From Oscillospiraceae bacterium (GTDB lineage: Bacteria > Bacillota > Clostridia > Oscillospirales > Oscillospiraceae), in NCBI GenBank assembly GCA_020025545.1, contig JAHHRX010000024.1, positions 1 through 29,450 on the forward strand: DNA of 29,450 nucleotides, given 5' to 3'. Below the pieces are notes generated by a model that did not search any database, had not been told where the DNA came from, and worked only from the letters and a program-made list of their open reading frames with translations. This document shows, in pieces, positions 13,543 to 21,194 of this stretch. The position numbers were made by a program, and so were the translations under genes. Every line of letters starts with the position of its first letter. Positions within the stretch are counted from its first letter, which is position 1.

Positions 13543-13932
13543 TTATTCAGCCGTTTTCTTGGTTCTGGAATCAATAAATGCGGAAATTTTATCCAGCACA
13601 TCCGGAAGCATTTCCACTGCGCGGTCTGCCGTAGTGTTTGCAGGCATCGCCACAGGAAGCATCCGTACATTTCCTTCCTTCACAATCAGGAACGCAATGG
13701 GAGTGACCTTCACACCGCCGCCTGCGCCGCCGCCGAAGGGATCGCTCTGCCCGTTGGTATTCTTCGCAAAGTCGCTTCCGCCACCGCCAAAGCCAACGCT
13801 GACCTTGGACACCGGGATGATGGTGACACCGTCGGGGGTAGTAATGGGATCTCCGATCACGGAGTTAACATCCACCATTTCACGAATCTTTGCAATGGTA
13901 CTTTCCAGCATATTAGGAACATTCTGGCTCAT
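13543..13932 (-). CDS. gerW: GerW (YtfJ) family spore protein
   Basis: 129 residues. The family core is visible: ANMLESTIAKIREMVDVNSVIGDPI-like start, the beta strand IIPVSKVSVGFGGGGSDF, the glycine-rich middle (GGGAGGGVKVTPIAFLIV), and the C-terminal helix VEMLPDVLDKI. GerW/YtfJ is needed for germination in Bacillus and is made in the forespore; in Clostridia it is a frequent marker of spore formers. Its start overlaps the DUF2953 stop by 1 nt, as ytfI-ytfJ do in Bacillus. Confidence 0.95.
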   Translation of the reverse strand: MSQNVPNMLESTIAKIREMVDVNSVIGDPITTPDGVTIIPVSKVSVGFGGGGSDFAKNTNGQSDPFGGGAGGGVKVTPIAFLIVKEGNVRMLPVAMPANTTADRAVEMLPDVLDKISAFIDSRTKKTAE

Positions 13933-14561
13933 TATGTTGCACCGCCTTTTCTTAGCTTTTTAATTTTGAGATATTCCCGCAGGACTCGGTATCCATACCG
14001 AACCGCCAGCGAGATGAGTCTTCCGAGCGTTATGGTAATATCCAGCCGTGCGTACACGGTGGTCTCGTTTTTTGTGAAATCGCAGTTTACCTGCACATCC
14101 CGCTTTTTGATCACAAGGAAGCGCTCCAGCTGGGGCATGAGATTTCCAATAGCCGCCCAAGCTCTGCCGTAGTTGACTGCCAGATCACAGGGATCGTCCC
14201 CTGCCATGACCAGATCCACTTCCAGTCGGTTCACCCGAAGCTTTCTTCTTAGGTCATTGAGCATATCAAGTCCCACACGAACCAGCGGCAGAAAATCCCG
14301 GATGCTTCCGCCCTGCTTATTCTCTGTATTTTCATCCATCACCGGAGATTGGGACTTAATTTTTTCTTTGGCATTTTTCTTCTCAGGCTTCTGTGTTTTT
14401 TCTTTTTTCGGGGATGCTTTCTTCTTTTTGGGGAAGATCTGAAACCGAATCAGCCCGGCAATAATCCGGACCTCGGCACCCTCCCGGTCATAAATCGCAC
14501 TGGCTCCCAAGGGGAGGATTGCAAGCAGAACGATTACCGCCAGCACGATCAGCCATGCCAT
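13932..14561 (-). CDS. DUF2953 membrane-anchored protein (YtfI-like)
   Basis: 209 residues. One N-terminal membrane helix (WLIVLAVIVLLAILPLGASA) is followed by a short beta segment, a very basic Lys-rich linker (residues about 47-75), and a conserved C-terminal domain with LEVDLVMAGDDPCDLAVNYGRAW, typical of DUF2953. The function is unknown; in Bacillus the family (YtfI) is encoded with gerW. The start and stop overlap both neighbours by 1 nt (TGATG-like junctions), showing tight coupling. Confidence 0.9.
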   Translation of the reverse strand: MAWLIVLAVIVLLAILPLGASAIYDREGAEVRIIAGLIRFQIFPKKKKASPKKEKTQKPEKKNAKEKIKSQSPVMDENTENKQGGSIRDFLPLVRVGLDMLNDLRRKLRVNRLEVDLVMAGDDPCDLAVNYGRAWAAIGNLMPQLERFLVIKKRDVQVNCDFTKNETTVYARLDITITLGRLISLAVRYGYRVLREYLKIKKLRKGGAT

Positions 14562-15139
14562 CAGCCTTCCTCCGTTGCCGCCTGACCCTCCGGCGCAGGC
14601 GCTTCTTCGGAAACCGGCTCACCGAAATTCACCTTTTCAATTGGCGGCAGCTCCTCAAGGGACTCAATTCCGAAGGTCCGCAGGAAATCCGCCGTCGTCC
14701 GATACTGAATAGGACGCCCCGGGACATTCAAGCGCCCCGCCTCCTCTATCAGCTTCTTGTTTATCAGCGCCGAAACCGAATAGGAGCTGTCCACTCCCCG
14801 GATCTGCTCCACCATGGCTTTGGTGGCAGGCTGATAGTATGCAATGATAGTAAGTGTCTCTAATTGTGAAGCCGACAGCTTGGGAGGCTTCCTGGTTTCC
14901 AGTGCTTTTGTAACAAAATCAGCCATTTCGCCGGAGGACACCATCTGATAGCCCTTTTCAAGCTTCAGAATCCGAATGCCCCGTCGGTCAAAGGCCAGCA
15001 AATCCGCCAGCTTATCAGCAGCCGCTGCTACATCCGCCTCATCGGTTTCCAGCGCCATTGCCAGCCGTGAAAGCTCAACACGCTCACCGGCGGCAAACAA
15101 AATGGCCTCAATTGCTCTTTGCAGTTGTGTTTCTTCCAT
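14561..15139 (-). CDS. scpB: Segregation and condensation protein B
   Basis: 192 residues, normal length. Two winged-helix domains are recognisable, including AIEAILFAAGERVELSRLAMAL and the conserved LSQSQLETLTIIAYYQP-like segment (here LSASQLETLTIIAYYQP), then IRGVDSSYSVSALINKKLIEEAGR. ScpB is the kite subunit of the SMC-ScpAB condensin. It starts on the last base of scpA's stop codon. Confidence 0.96.
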   Translation of the reverse strand: MEETQLQRAIEAILFAAGERVELSRLAMALETDEADVAAAADKLADLLAFDRRGIRILKLEKGYQMVSSGEMADFVTKALETRKPPKLSASQLETLTIIAYYQPATKAMVEQIRGVDSSYSVSALINKKLIEEAGRLNVPGRPIQYRTTADFLRTFGIESLEELPPIEKVNFGEPVSEEAPAPEGQAATEEG

Positions 15140-15936
15140 CAGGCCATTTCCTCCTTACCGTTTTTATTCTTATCCAGCAGGCAAACATTAGGGTTCTCAC
15201 CGGAAATATCATCTTCAATGGTTACGGAACTGGTTTTGCACAGCTCCAATACGGCTAAAAATGTAGCTACAATCTCCGAACGGCTGCGGTTGCCCTTAAA
15301 AAGATTTTTTAAGCGCTCCATACCCCGCAGCACCAGCTGCCGCAGCACCTCCCCTGCCTTCTTGGTCACAGGGTAAGGCTCCTTGCCTACGATGCCCTTA
15401 AAGTTCACCGTCGGCGGCGGAAGCCTGCGCTGGTTTCGCTCGGAAATCTCATCCAGTGCAACCAAAAGATCTTTCACATCGTGCTGGTAGCGGTAGGTCT
15501 GATCCCGCCGCAACGGCTCCGGCTCCTTGGTAAACAGGCATCTGCCGATCTCATTTCGCGGCTCCAGCCAAACCACGGCTGTGCGGATCTGCTCAATCGC
15601 TTCTCTTCGCTGGCGCTCGATCAGTTCCTGGCGCAGTTGATCAAATTCCGACTCTGCCTCCGCCTGCTCTGCCGCAGACAGCAGCATCTTGGTCTTAATA
15701 AGCATCAGGTGAGATGCCATCGTGATAAACTCGCTGGCAATTTCCATATCCAGCCGCTTCATTTCATCCAGATAGGCCAGATACTGCTCCAGAATTGCCG
15801 TGATCGACACATCCTGGATCTCTATTTTATTTTTACTCAGTAACAGAAAAATAACATCCAGAGGGCCTTCAAAATCCTCCAGCCCCTCGTTGCGGGTATG
15901 GACGATACCCTCCAGTCGATATTGCGGTTCTCCCAT
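15139..15936 (-). CDS. scpA: Segregation and condensation protein A
   Basis: 265 residues; ATG 15936 is chosen because AAGGAG precedes it. The N-terminal kleisin segment LEDFEGPLDVIFLLLSKNKIEIQDV (binding SMC) and the C-terminal winged helix (SRSEIVATFLAVLELCKTS) are clear. ScpA bridges SMC heads and recruits ScpB. It is the first gene of a six-gene minus-strand operon (scpA-scpB-DUF2953-gerW-dacF-rluB) behind the promoter at 15977-16005. Confidence 0.96.
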   Translation of the reverse strand: MGEPQYRLEGIVHTRNEGLEDFEGPLDVIFLLLSKNKIEIQDVSITAILEQYLAYLDEMKRLDMEIASEFITMASHLMLIKTKMLLSAAEQAEAESEFDQLRQELIERQRREAIEQIRTAVVWLEPRNEIGRCLFTKEPEPLRRDQTYRYQHDVKDLLVALDEISERNQRRLPPPTVNFKGIVGKEPYPVTKKAGEVLRQLVLRGMERLKNLFKGNRSRSEIVATFLAVLELCKTSSVTIEDDISGENPNVCLLDKNKNGKEEMA

Positions 15937-15976
15937 AAAGGCTCCTTGCACATTCTATCCCATAATAATCACGGGT

Positions 15977-16005
15977 ATTATATCATCTTTTCCGCTATTT
16001 CGCAA
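15977..16005 (-). promoter_or_regulatory. Promoter for the scpA operon
   Basis: Minus strand TTGCGA (16000-16005), 17-nt spacer, perfect TATAAT (15977-15982), about 40 nt before the scpA ATG. Confidence 0.8.
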
Positions 16006-16128
16006 GGGTTTGGGGGAATTTTAGGCAGATCCCGCCCTCCTGTTGGGTACTTTCCCCTAAATTATCGCCCCGATACCGGCTTTTATACCACTCTCTTTTC
16101 AGGCGCGCCCCGTTTAATGTTTTTTCCA

Positions 16129-16156
16129 TTGCATATTGTGCAGAATATGATATGAT
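16129..16156 (+). promoter_or_regulatory. Promoter for nadE
   Basis: TTGCAT (16129-16134), 16-nt spacer, TATGAT (16151-16156), with the ATG 33 nt downstream. Confidence 0.7.
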
Positions 16157-16188
16157 AGTTGAAAATTTAACGATTGGGAGGAACTTCC

Positions 16189-18084
16189 ATGCTGGACTAT
16201 ATTCGGATTGCCTGCGCCGTGCCCCCGGTAGCGGTGGGCGATCCTGTGAAAAATACTGCGGACATCTGCCGCTATATTGCAGATGCCGACCGTCAGGGAT
16301 GTGATCTTGTGGTGTTCCCGGAAATGGCTCTGACCGGATACACCTGCGCCGATTTGTTTTTACAGGAGTCTCTTTTGAATGCGTCCTGCAGCGGCTTGCA
16401 GGCAATCGCTGATTTTTCCCGTGATTATCCCAAGGTGACTGCCGTTGTGGGTCTGCCCATTACCATTGCCGGTCAGATGTATAACTGCGGTGCCGTAGTA
16501 TCCGGTGGTAAAATCCACGGTCTTGTGCCAAAAACCTACTTGCCCAACTACAACGAATTTTACGAGCGGCGCTGGTTCTCATCCTCGGAAGATCTGCAAA
16601 AATGTCACCTGACCGCCGCCGATCTGGGGCTCAGCGGCAACGACCCTCTGCCCATCGGTAAAGACATTCTGTTTCGCATCGGTGACGGCACCTTGCTGGG
16701 TGTAGAGATCTGTGAAGACCTCTGGACACCTCTGCCTCCCTCCACCATGATGAGCCTCAACGGCGCAGAGGTGGTCGTAAACCTCTCCGCCTCCAATGAA
16801 ACCATCGGCAAACGCAGCTACCGCCGGGATCTGGTAAAGCACCAGTCCTCCATGTGCAACTGCATTTATGCATATTGCTCCGCAGGATATACAGAATCTA
16901 CACAGGATCTTGTTTTCTCCGGTCACAGCCTCATTGCAGAAGCAGGCTATGTGCTGGCAGAAAATAAAGAGCAGATTGCCACGGACTATATGATGGTATA
17001 CGACTGCGATCTGGGCCGTGTCCGCTCCGAGCGAAAGAAGAACAAAAGTGTCCGGGATGCCGTTTCCTTTTACAGCCGGGTGGAGCCCATGTACGCCGTG
17101 AACTGCAGCAGCGCTCCTCTGCGCTCAGACGGTTCTCTTTATGTATCCGAAAAGTATCCCTTTGTCCCCGCTATGGAAGGGGATCCCCTGCAGGCCTGCA
17201 TGTCCATTTTCAACATTCAGGCGGCAGGCCTCAAGCAACGGCTGACCACCGTAGGAGCCAATGCGGTCATCGGTGTCTCCGGCGGTCTGGATTCCACCCT
17301 TGCACTTCTGGCAGCGGTGGAGGCCATGCGCCAGCTGGGCAGACCTGCCACCGATGTCCATGCGGTAATGCTGCCTTGGGCTGACAGCCACGATCGTGCC
17401 ATCGCCAACGCACAGCAGCTTATAAAAGATTTAGGTGTCAGCTGCAAACAGATTGATGTGCACACCACGATCAACAGCCACCTGCAAAATATCGGTGCAG
17501 AGCCCCAAAGTGAGGTTGCCAAACAGTCTCTGGCCCGTGAGCGCACCCAGATTCTCATGGACTATGCTGCAACGGTGGACGGCATTGTTATCGGCACCGG
17601 AAACCTCACGGAGCTGTCTCTGGGCTGGTGCACATACAGCGGCGATCACATGAGTATGTACAGCGTAAACGCCACCATTCCCAGGACGCTGGTGTACTGG
17701 ATGCTGAACAACCTGGCAATCGCCCCTGCCTATGCGCATTGTGCCGGAAGCCTTGAAAATATTCTTGCCTCCTCCAGACAGCAGATCCGCAGCGGCACCT
17801 ATCCTCTCTATGATTTCTTCCTCTATCATATGATGCGCTATGGCTTCACCCCCACCAAAATTTATACCATGGCCTGTCGGGCCTTTGATGCTGATTTTGA
17901 CACCAAGCAGATCAAGGATTGTCTCATCGTTTTTTACAAGCGCTTTTTCTCCCAGCAGTTTAAGCGCAGCTGTATGCCCGACGGTGTCAAGGTCGGTTCT
18001 GTTTCCCTCAGTCCCCGGGGGGACTGGCGGATGCCCAGCGACGCCACCGGCAGAATCTGGATCGAAGAAGCAGAAAATCTCTGA
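16189..18084 (+). CDS. nadE: Glutamine-dependent NAD+ synthetase
   Basis: 631 residues, the two-domain form. The N-terminal nitrilase-type glutaminase domain has the catalytic triad Glu45 (VFPEMALTGY), Lys115 (LVPKTYLPNY) and Cys175 (GVEICEDLW). The C-terminal synthetase has the ATP pyrophosphatase loop SGGLDS at 364-369 and GTGNLTELSLGWCTYSGDH. The enzyme makes NAD+ from nicotinate adenine dinucleotide using ammonia channelled from glutamine. ATG 16189 is behind GGGAGGAAC. It is a single-gene unit with its own promoter, convergent with the nucleoside kinase gene at the terminator near 18110. Confidence 0.97.
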   Translation: MLDYIRIACAVPPVAVGDPVKNTADICRYIADADRQGCDLVVFPEMALTGYTCADLFLQESLLNASCSGLQAIADFSRDYPKVTAVVGLPITIAGQMYNCGAVVSGGKIHGLVPKTYLPNYNEFYERRWFSSSEDLQKCHLTAADLGLSGNDPLPIGKDILFRIGDGTLLGVEICEDLWTPLPPSTMMSLNGAEVVVNLSASNETIGKRSYRRDLVKHQSSMCNCIYAYCSAGYTESTQDLVFSGHSLIAEAGYVLAENKEQIATDYMMVYDCDLGRVRSERKKNKSVRDAVSFYSRVEPMYAVNCSSAPLRSDGSLYVSEKYPFVPAMEGDPLQACMSIFNIQAAGLKQRLTTVGANAVIGVSGGLDSTLALLAAVEAMRQLGRPATDVHAVMLPWADSHDRAIANAQQLIKDLGVSCKQIDVHTTINSHLQNIGAEPQSEVAKQSLARERTQILMDYAATVDGIVIGTGNLTELSLGWCTYSGDHMSMYSVNATIPRTLVYWMLNNLAIAPAYAHCAGSLENILASSRQQIRSGTYPLYDFFLYHMMRYGFTPTKIYTMACRAFDADFDTKQIKDCLIVFYKRFFSQQFKRSCMPDGVKVGSVSLSPRGDWRMPSDATGRIWIEEAENL

Positions 18085-18096
18085 ATATCGTAAAAA

Positions 18097-18125
18097 ACGG
18101 CAGTTCTTACGAACTGCCGTTTTGA
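18097..18125. terminator. Bidirectional intrinsic terminator
   Basis: ACGGCAGTTC (18097-18106) pairs with GAACTGCCGT (18111-18120) over a TTAC loop, with an A run before and TTTT after. It lies between the convergent nadE and nucleoside kinase genes and can serve both. Confidence 0.9.
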
Positions 18126-18134
18126 TTTTGTGAA

Positions 18135-19838
18135 TTACGCCCGGTAGAAGCTGTTACCGCCGATAAACTCACGGATCAGGCTCGTGGGAGGAATTTCGTC
18201 GTCCACATCCGCTTCCTGCACAAAGTTCAGGATCTTAACGATGGACCGCACCTCGTCATAGCACTCGTCCTCGGGCTGTACCTCAGTCAGCAGAGGGAAG
18301 ATATGCTTTTTAAGGACTGCAAGCTCATACAGAGTAGAGCTGTTGAAGATCATGTCCGCATTCTCCTGATAAGGGAAAATCCAGCGTTTTTCGCCCCGGC
18401 GGACAGAATCCCACATATCCATGGTATCCTGTACAGAAGTACCTCTGCTCTCGTAGTCACGGACGATTCGACGCAGAAGACGAAGATAGCTGCTCGGGAT
18501 ACGGTTATGGTCATCCAGATTAAGGGGCAGCAAGGGGCTGACATAGAGCTTAAATATGCGGCTGCGATCCAGTCCTTCAGGCAGAAGCACCGGGTTCAGC
18601 GCATGGAGCCCCTCCACAATGATAACAGAAGTCTTACTCAGGCGCATCCGGTGGCCCCGCCACTCACGCCTCCCGGTCTTAAAGTTGAACACAGGAATCT
18701 CTACTTCCTCGCCATTGAGCAAATCCTTGAGATTCTCTGCAAAGAGTTCGGTATCCAGTGTATTGATATGCTCCAGATCCACCTTGCCGTCAGGACCGGG
18801 CAGAATCTTGTCACGATCGATGTAGTAGTCATCCAAGCTCATCAAAATGGGCTTACGGCCATGAACACGAAGTTGGGTTGCAAGACGGTGGGCAGAAGTG
18901 GTCTTTCCGGAAGAGCTGGGGCCTGCCAGTAAAACCGCCTGTGCATTGCGCTGGCAGATCATATCCGCCGCCTGAGAGAACCGCTTTTCGTGCAGCGCCT
19001 CGTTGACGCGGATCAATTCTCTGATCCGTCCGCTGCCTACCAGGTCATTGAGGTCTGCAACATTCTGACATTCCATTAAAAATCCCCAACGCTCGCCTTC
19101 GGTGTAGACATTGAAGAAGTTGGGAGATTCCTGATAGTTCGCTACCACATCGGGGTTTGCATTATCCGGATAGACAAACATGAAGCCGCCCTTGGCAGGC
19201 AGGATATCCCACACCTTGAGATAACCCGTAGAGGGTGCCAGTTCGCCGTAGAAGTAGTCACAGAAATCGCCGTAATCGTAGGCATCAAAATAAGGCTCCT
19301 GACGCCATGCCAGCAGTCTGGCCTTGTCATCCTGACCGCGGGACTTGAAGTGCTCCACAGCCTCTTCTTTGCTCCGACGGCGGCGGATCAGAGGAATATC
19401 GCTGGCAATCAGACGCTTAACCTCTTCCTTGAGGTCCTCAGCGTTAAAGTCTCTGGTGCCATAGACAGCCACATAGAGTCCCGCACCCACGGTGCAGTTC
19501 ATTTTGGCTCTTGCCTTGGGCCACAGACGCTCCAATGCCAAAAACAGCACAAACTGTGCCGTACGGGAATAAACATCCTTACCGGTTGGATCGCTGTAAC
19601 GCAGCAGATGTACCTGACCGCCGGATGCAGCCATGGCCCTGCGGATAGAGGGTCTGTCAGGATCTGCATCCTTGTTGCGTACAGGAATATAGTTAAGGTT
19701 AAACACCTCGCCTGCGATTTTCGCAGCCAGCGGGCGGGTAGAAAGTTCATCGGTATCCATGCCAAGCTCGCAAATCATATCGAGCAGCTTACTGCCTGGC
19801 CTTGCTTCAATTTTTCGTCCGTCGATATTAAGTTCCAT
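18135..19838 (-). CDS. Uridine kinase family nucleoside kinase with TGS-like N terminus
   Basis: 567 residues. Residues 1-60 form a TGS-like domain (LNIDGRKIEARPGSKLLDMI), followed by a threonyl-tRNA-synthetase-like editing region (about 60-270, with VGAGLYVAVYGTRD). Residues about 285-567 are a phosphoribulokinase/uridine kinase domain with P-loop GPSSSGKTT (306-314) and the conserved DDYYIDRD segment. This fusion is frequent in Clostridia and is usually annotated as uridine kinase or nucleoside kinase; the exact substrate is not settled. GGAGGTAAATACATAAAA precedes ATG 19838, and a strong promoter lies at 19883-19911. Confidence 0.9.
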   Translation of the reverse strand: MELNIDGRKIEARPGSKLLDMICELGMDTDELSTRPLAAKIAGEVFNLNYIPVRNKDADPDRPSIRRAMAASGGQVHLLRYSDPTGKDVYSRTAQFVLFLALERLWPKARAKMNCTVGAGLYVAVYGTRDFNAEDLKEEVKRLIASDIPLIRRRRSKEEAVEHFKSRGQDDKARLLAWRQEPYFDAYDYGDFCDYFYGELAPSTGYLKVWDILPAKGGFMFVYPDNANPDVVANYQESPNFFNVYTEGERWGFLMECQNVADLNDLVGSGRIRELIRVNEALHEKRFSQAADMICQRNAQAVLLAGPSSSGKTTSAHRLATQLRVHGRKPILMSLDDYYIDRDKILPGPDGKVDLEHINTLDTELFAENLKDLLNGEEVEIPVFNFKTGRREWRGHRMRLSKTSVIIVEGLHALNPVLLPEGLDRSRIFKLYVSPLLPLNLDDHNRIPSSYLRLLRRIVRDYESRGTSVQDTMDMWDSVRRGEKRWIFPYQENADMIFNSSTLYELAVLKKHIFPLLTEVQPEDECYDEVRSIVKILNFVQEADVDDEIPPTSLIREFIGGNSFYRA

Positions 19839-19882
19839 TTTTATGTATTTACCTCCATTCTTTGCACAAACGGTAGATTGTT

Positions 19883-19911
19883 AATATAGCACACATTTAT
19901 GCAATATGCAA
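19883..19911 (-). promoter_or_regulatory. Promoter for the nucleoside kinase gene
   Basis: Minus strand TTGCAT (19906-19911), 17-nt spacer, TATATT (19883-19888), 45 nt before the ATG. The rest of 19839-20039 is AT-rich and holds only this promoter and the terminator at 19995-20027. Confidence 0.8.
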
Positions 19912-19994
19912 GTATTATTTTCGTTACCGTTTTCTATTTTGTTGTTTTTACACAAATCGACATTTTCACGCAAATCGCAGCCTCTTTTACGCAC

Positions 19995-20027
19995 AAAAGG
20001 AGCGTATTGTCAAAATACGCTCCTTTT
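19995..20027 (-). terminator. Intrinsic terminator of the spoIID-like gene
   Basis: AAAAGGAGCGTATT (19995-20008) pairs perfectly with AATACGCTCCTTTT (20014-20027) over a 5-nt loop. It lies just after the stop at 20040 on the minus strand. The GGAGCGTA stem is shared with the terminator at 6219. Confidence 0.9.
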
Positions 20028-20039
20028 CCCGCTGCCGTC

Positions 20040-21044
20040 TTATTGCGGCTGTGTCATTGTCGTAAGCTCTGCTCCTAGATAATAGTGTGCCAGAATTTCT
20101 CTGTAATTCTTTCCGGATGCCGCCATAGCCCCTGCACCACATTGGCTCATACCCACCCGGTGCCCTTTTCCATAGGTTGCAACATAAATCCTGCCGCCCT
20201 CTGCATGCATAAAAAATGCCGTGGAATTGAGGCCCAGAAGCTGCCGCAGCTGGGTTCCCTCATAGGTTTTTCCGCAAATAACCATGGTGTCCACGCCGCC
20301 GCCCTTGGTATATGTTGTCCACCCCAGCCATTCATCCGGATCTCCTTCCAGTTTTCTCCCAAGCGCCTTAGAAAACTCCGCTGCGGAAAACTGTCTTTCC
20401 TCTCTGTATTCGCTGACATTTTCCTCTCCCGGGCTTTCCACGGTTTGCAGGTAGGGATAATCCTGTCCCCAAACCGCCGCGGCATCTTCTGTTTTTCCGC
20501 CGGAGCAGCTGAAATAGGTAGCTTCAATCAGCTTGCCGCTGTAAGTAAGCACCTCTCCTGCCGTGTCCGCAACCGCAGCTTTAACCTTCTCCACATCTTC
20601 CATATAGCCCAGCCCGTCCAAATATTCCTCCGTGGAAAGATACGCCTGACAGCACCCGGGATCTGTGCAAACCGCCCCCTCCGAATGGCGAATGCCCTCC
20701 TGCCCTCTTTTCAGGGCATAGGTTCTTGCCACAACTGCCTGTGCCTTCAGTGCATCCGGCGCAAAGGAAGTGGGCATTTCCGCCAAAACCACTCCAATCA
20801 CATATTCCTCCGTGTCCATTTCTTTCAGCTGCCCGTCGGGCATCAGAACATTCAGCGTAAGAGGCTGGTCTTTTTCCGGCTCTGTCGGTACAGCTGTTTC
20901 CTGCTCCGATGCCGATGATAGCGCCGGCAGAGCGCTCCGGGGCAGCTTTTCCGCTACCCGCCAGCCTCCAAAGCCGAACGCAACCCCCGGAACAACGATT
21001 CCCAGCAGGAACGCCCCCATAATCTGCTGATATTTTTCCTTCAT
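20040..21044 (-). CDS. spoIID: SpoIID/LytB domain protein
   Basis: 334 residues from ATG 21044 (behind GGAGGGATTTTGC). An N-terminal signal anchor (IMGAFLLGIVVPGVAFGFGG) is followed by a low-complexity Glu/Pro linker. The SpoIID domain begins at LNVLMPDGQLKEMDTEEYVI and contains the catalytic-type glutamate of LAEMPTSFAPDALKAQAVVARTYAL. A CTDPGCCQAY cysteine cluster follows, as in clostridial SpoIID, where metal binding has been reported. SpoIID is a glycan-cleaving enzyme that works with SpoIIM and SpoIIP in engulfment. Length and anchor fit spoIID; a vegetative LytB-like paralogue remains possible because no spoIIQ or spoIIID gene is adjacent. Confidence 0.88.
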   Translation of the reverse strand: MKEKYQQIMGAFLLGIVVPGVAFGFGGWRVAEKLPRSALPALSSASEQETAVPTEPEKDQPLTLNVLMPDGQLKEMDTEEYVIGVVLAEMPTSFAPDALKAQAVVARTYALKRGQEGIRHSEGAVCTDPGCCQAYLSTEEYLDGLGYMEDVEKVKAAVADTAGEVLTYSGKLIEATYFSCSGGKTEDAAAVWGQDYPYLQTVESPGEENVSEYREERQFSAAEFSKALGRKLEGDPDEWLGWTTYTKGGGVDTMVICGKTYEGTQLRQLLGLNSTAFFMHAEGGRIYVATYGKGHRVGMSQCGAGAMAASGKNYREILAHYYLGAELTTMTQPQ

Positions 21045-21133
21045 GCAAAATCCCTCCTGCGTGTATTTTAGCTCCCACCGCCCACAGCGTTTGCCGCAAA
21101 CAGGCGAAAAGTTTTCCAATTTCAGTGCAGTCC

Positions 21134-21162
21134 TTGACATGCCGTTACTGTATCAGTATAAT
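21134..21162 (+). promoter_or_regulatory. Consensus sigma-A promoter for the leucine-rich-repeat gene
   Basis: TTGACA (21134-21139), 17-nt spacer, TATAAT (21157-21162): a perfect match to the consensus. Transcription should start near 21169, after the ATG at 21165, which rules out that start codon. Confidence 0.9.
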
Positions 21163-21194
21163 TTATGTTAGAATTTAGCGAAATGGAGCCCATT

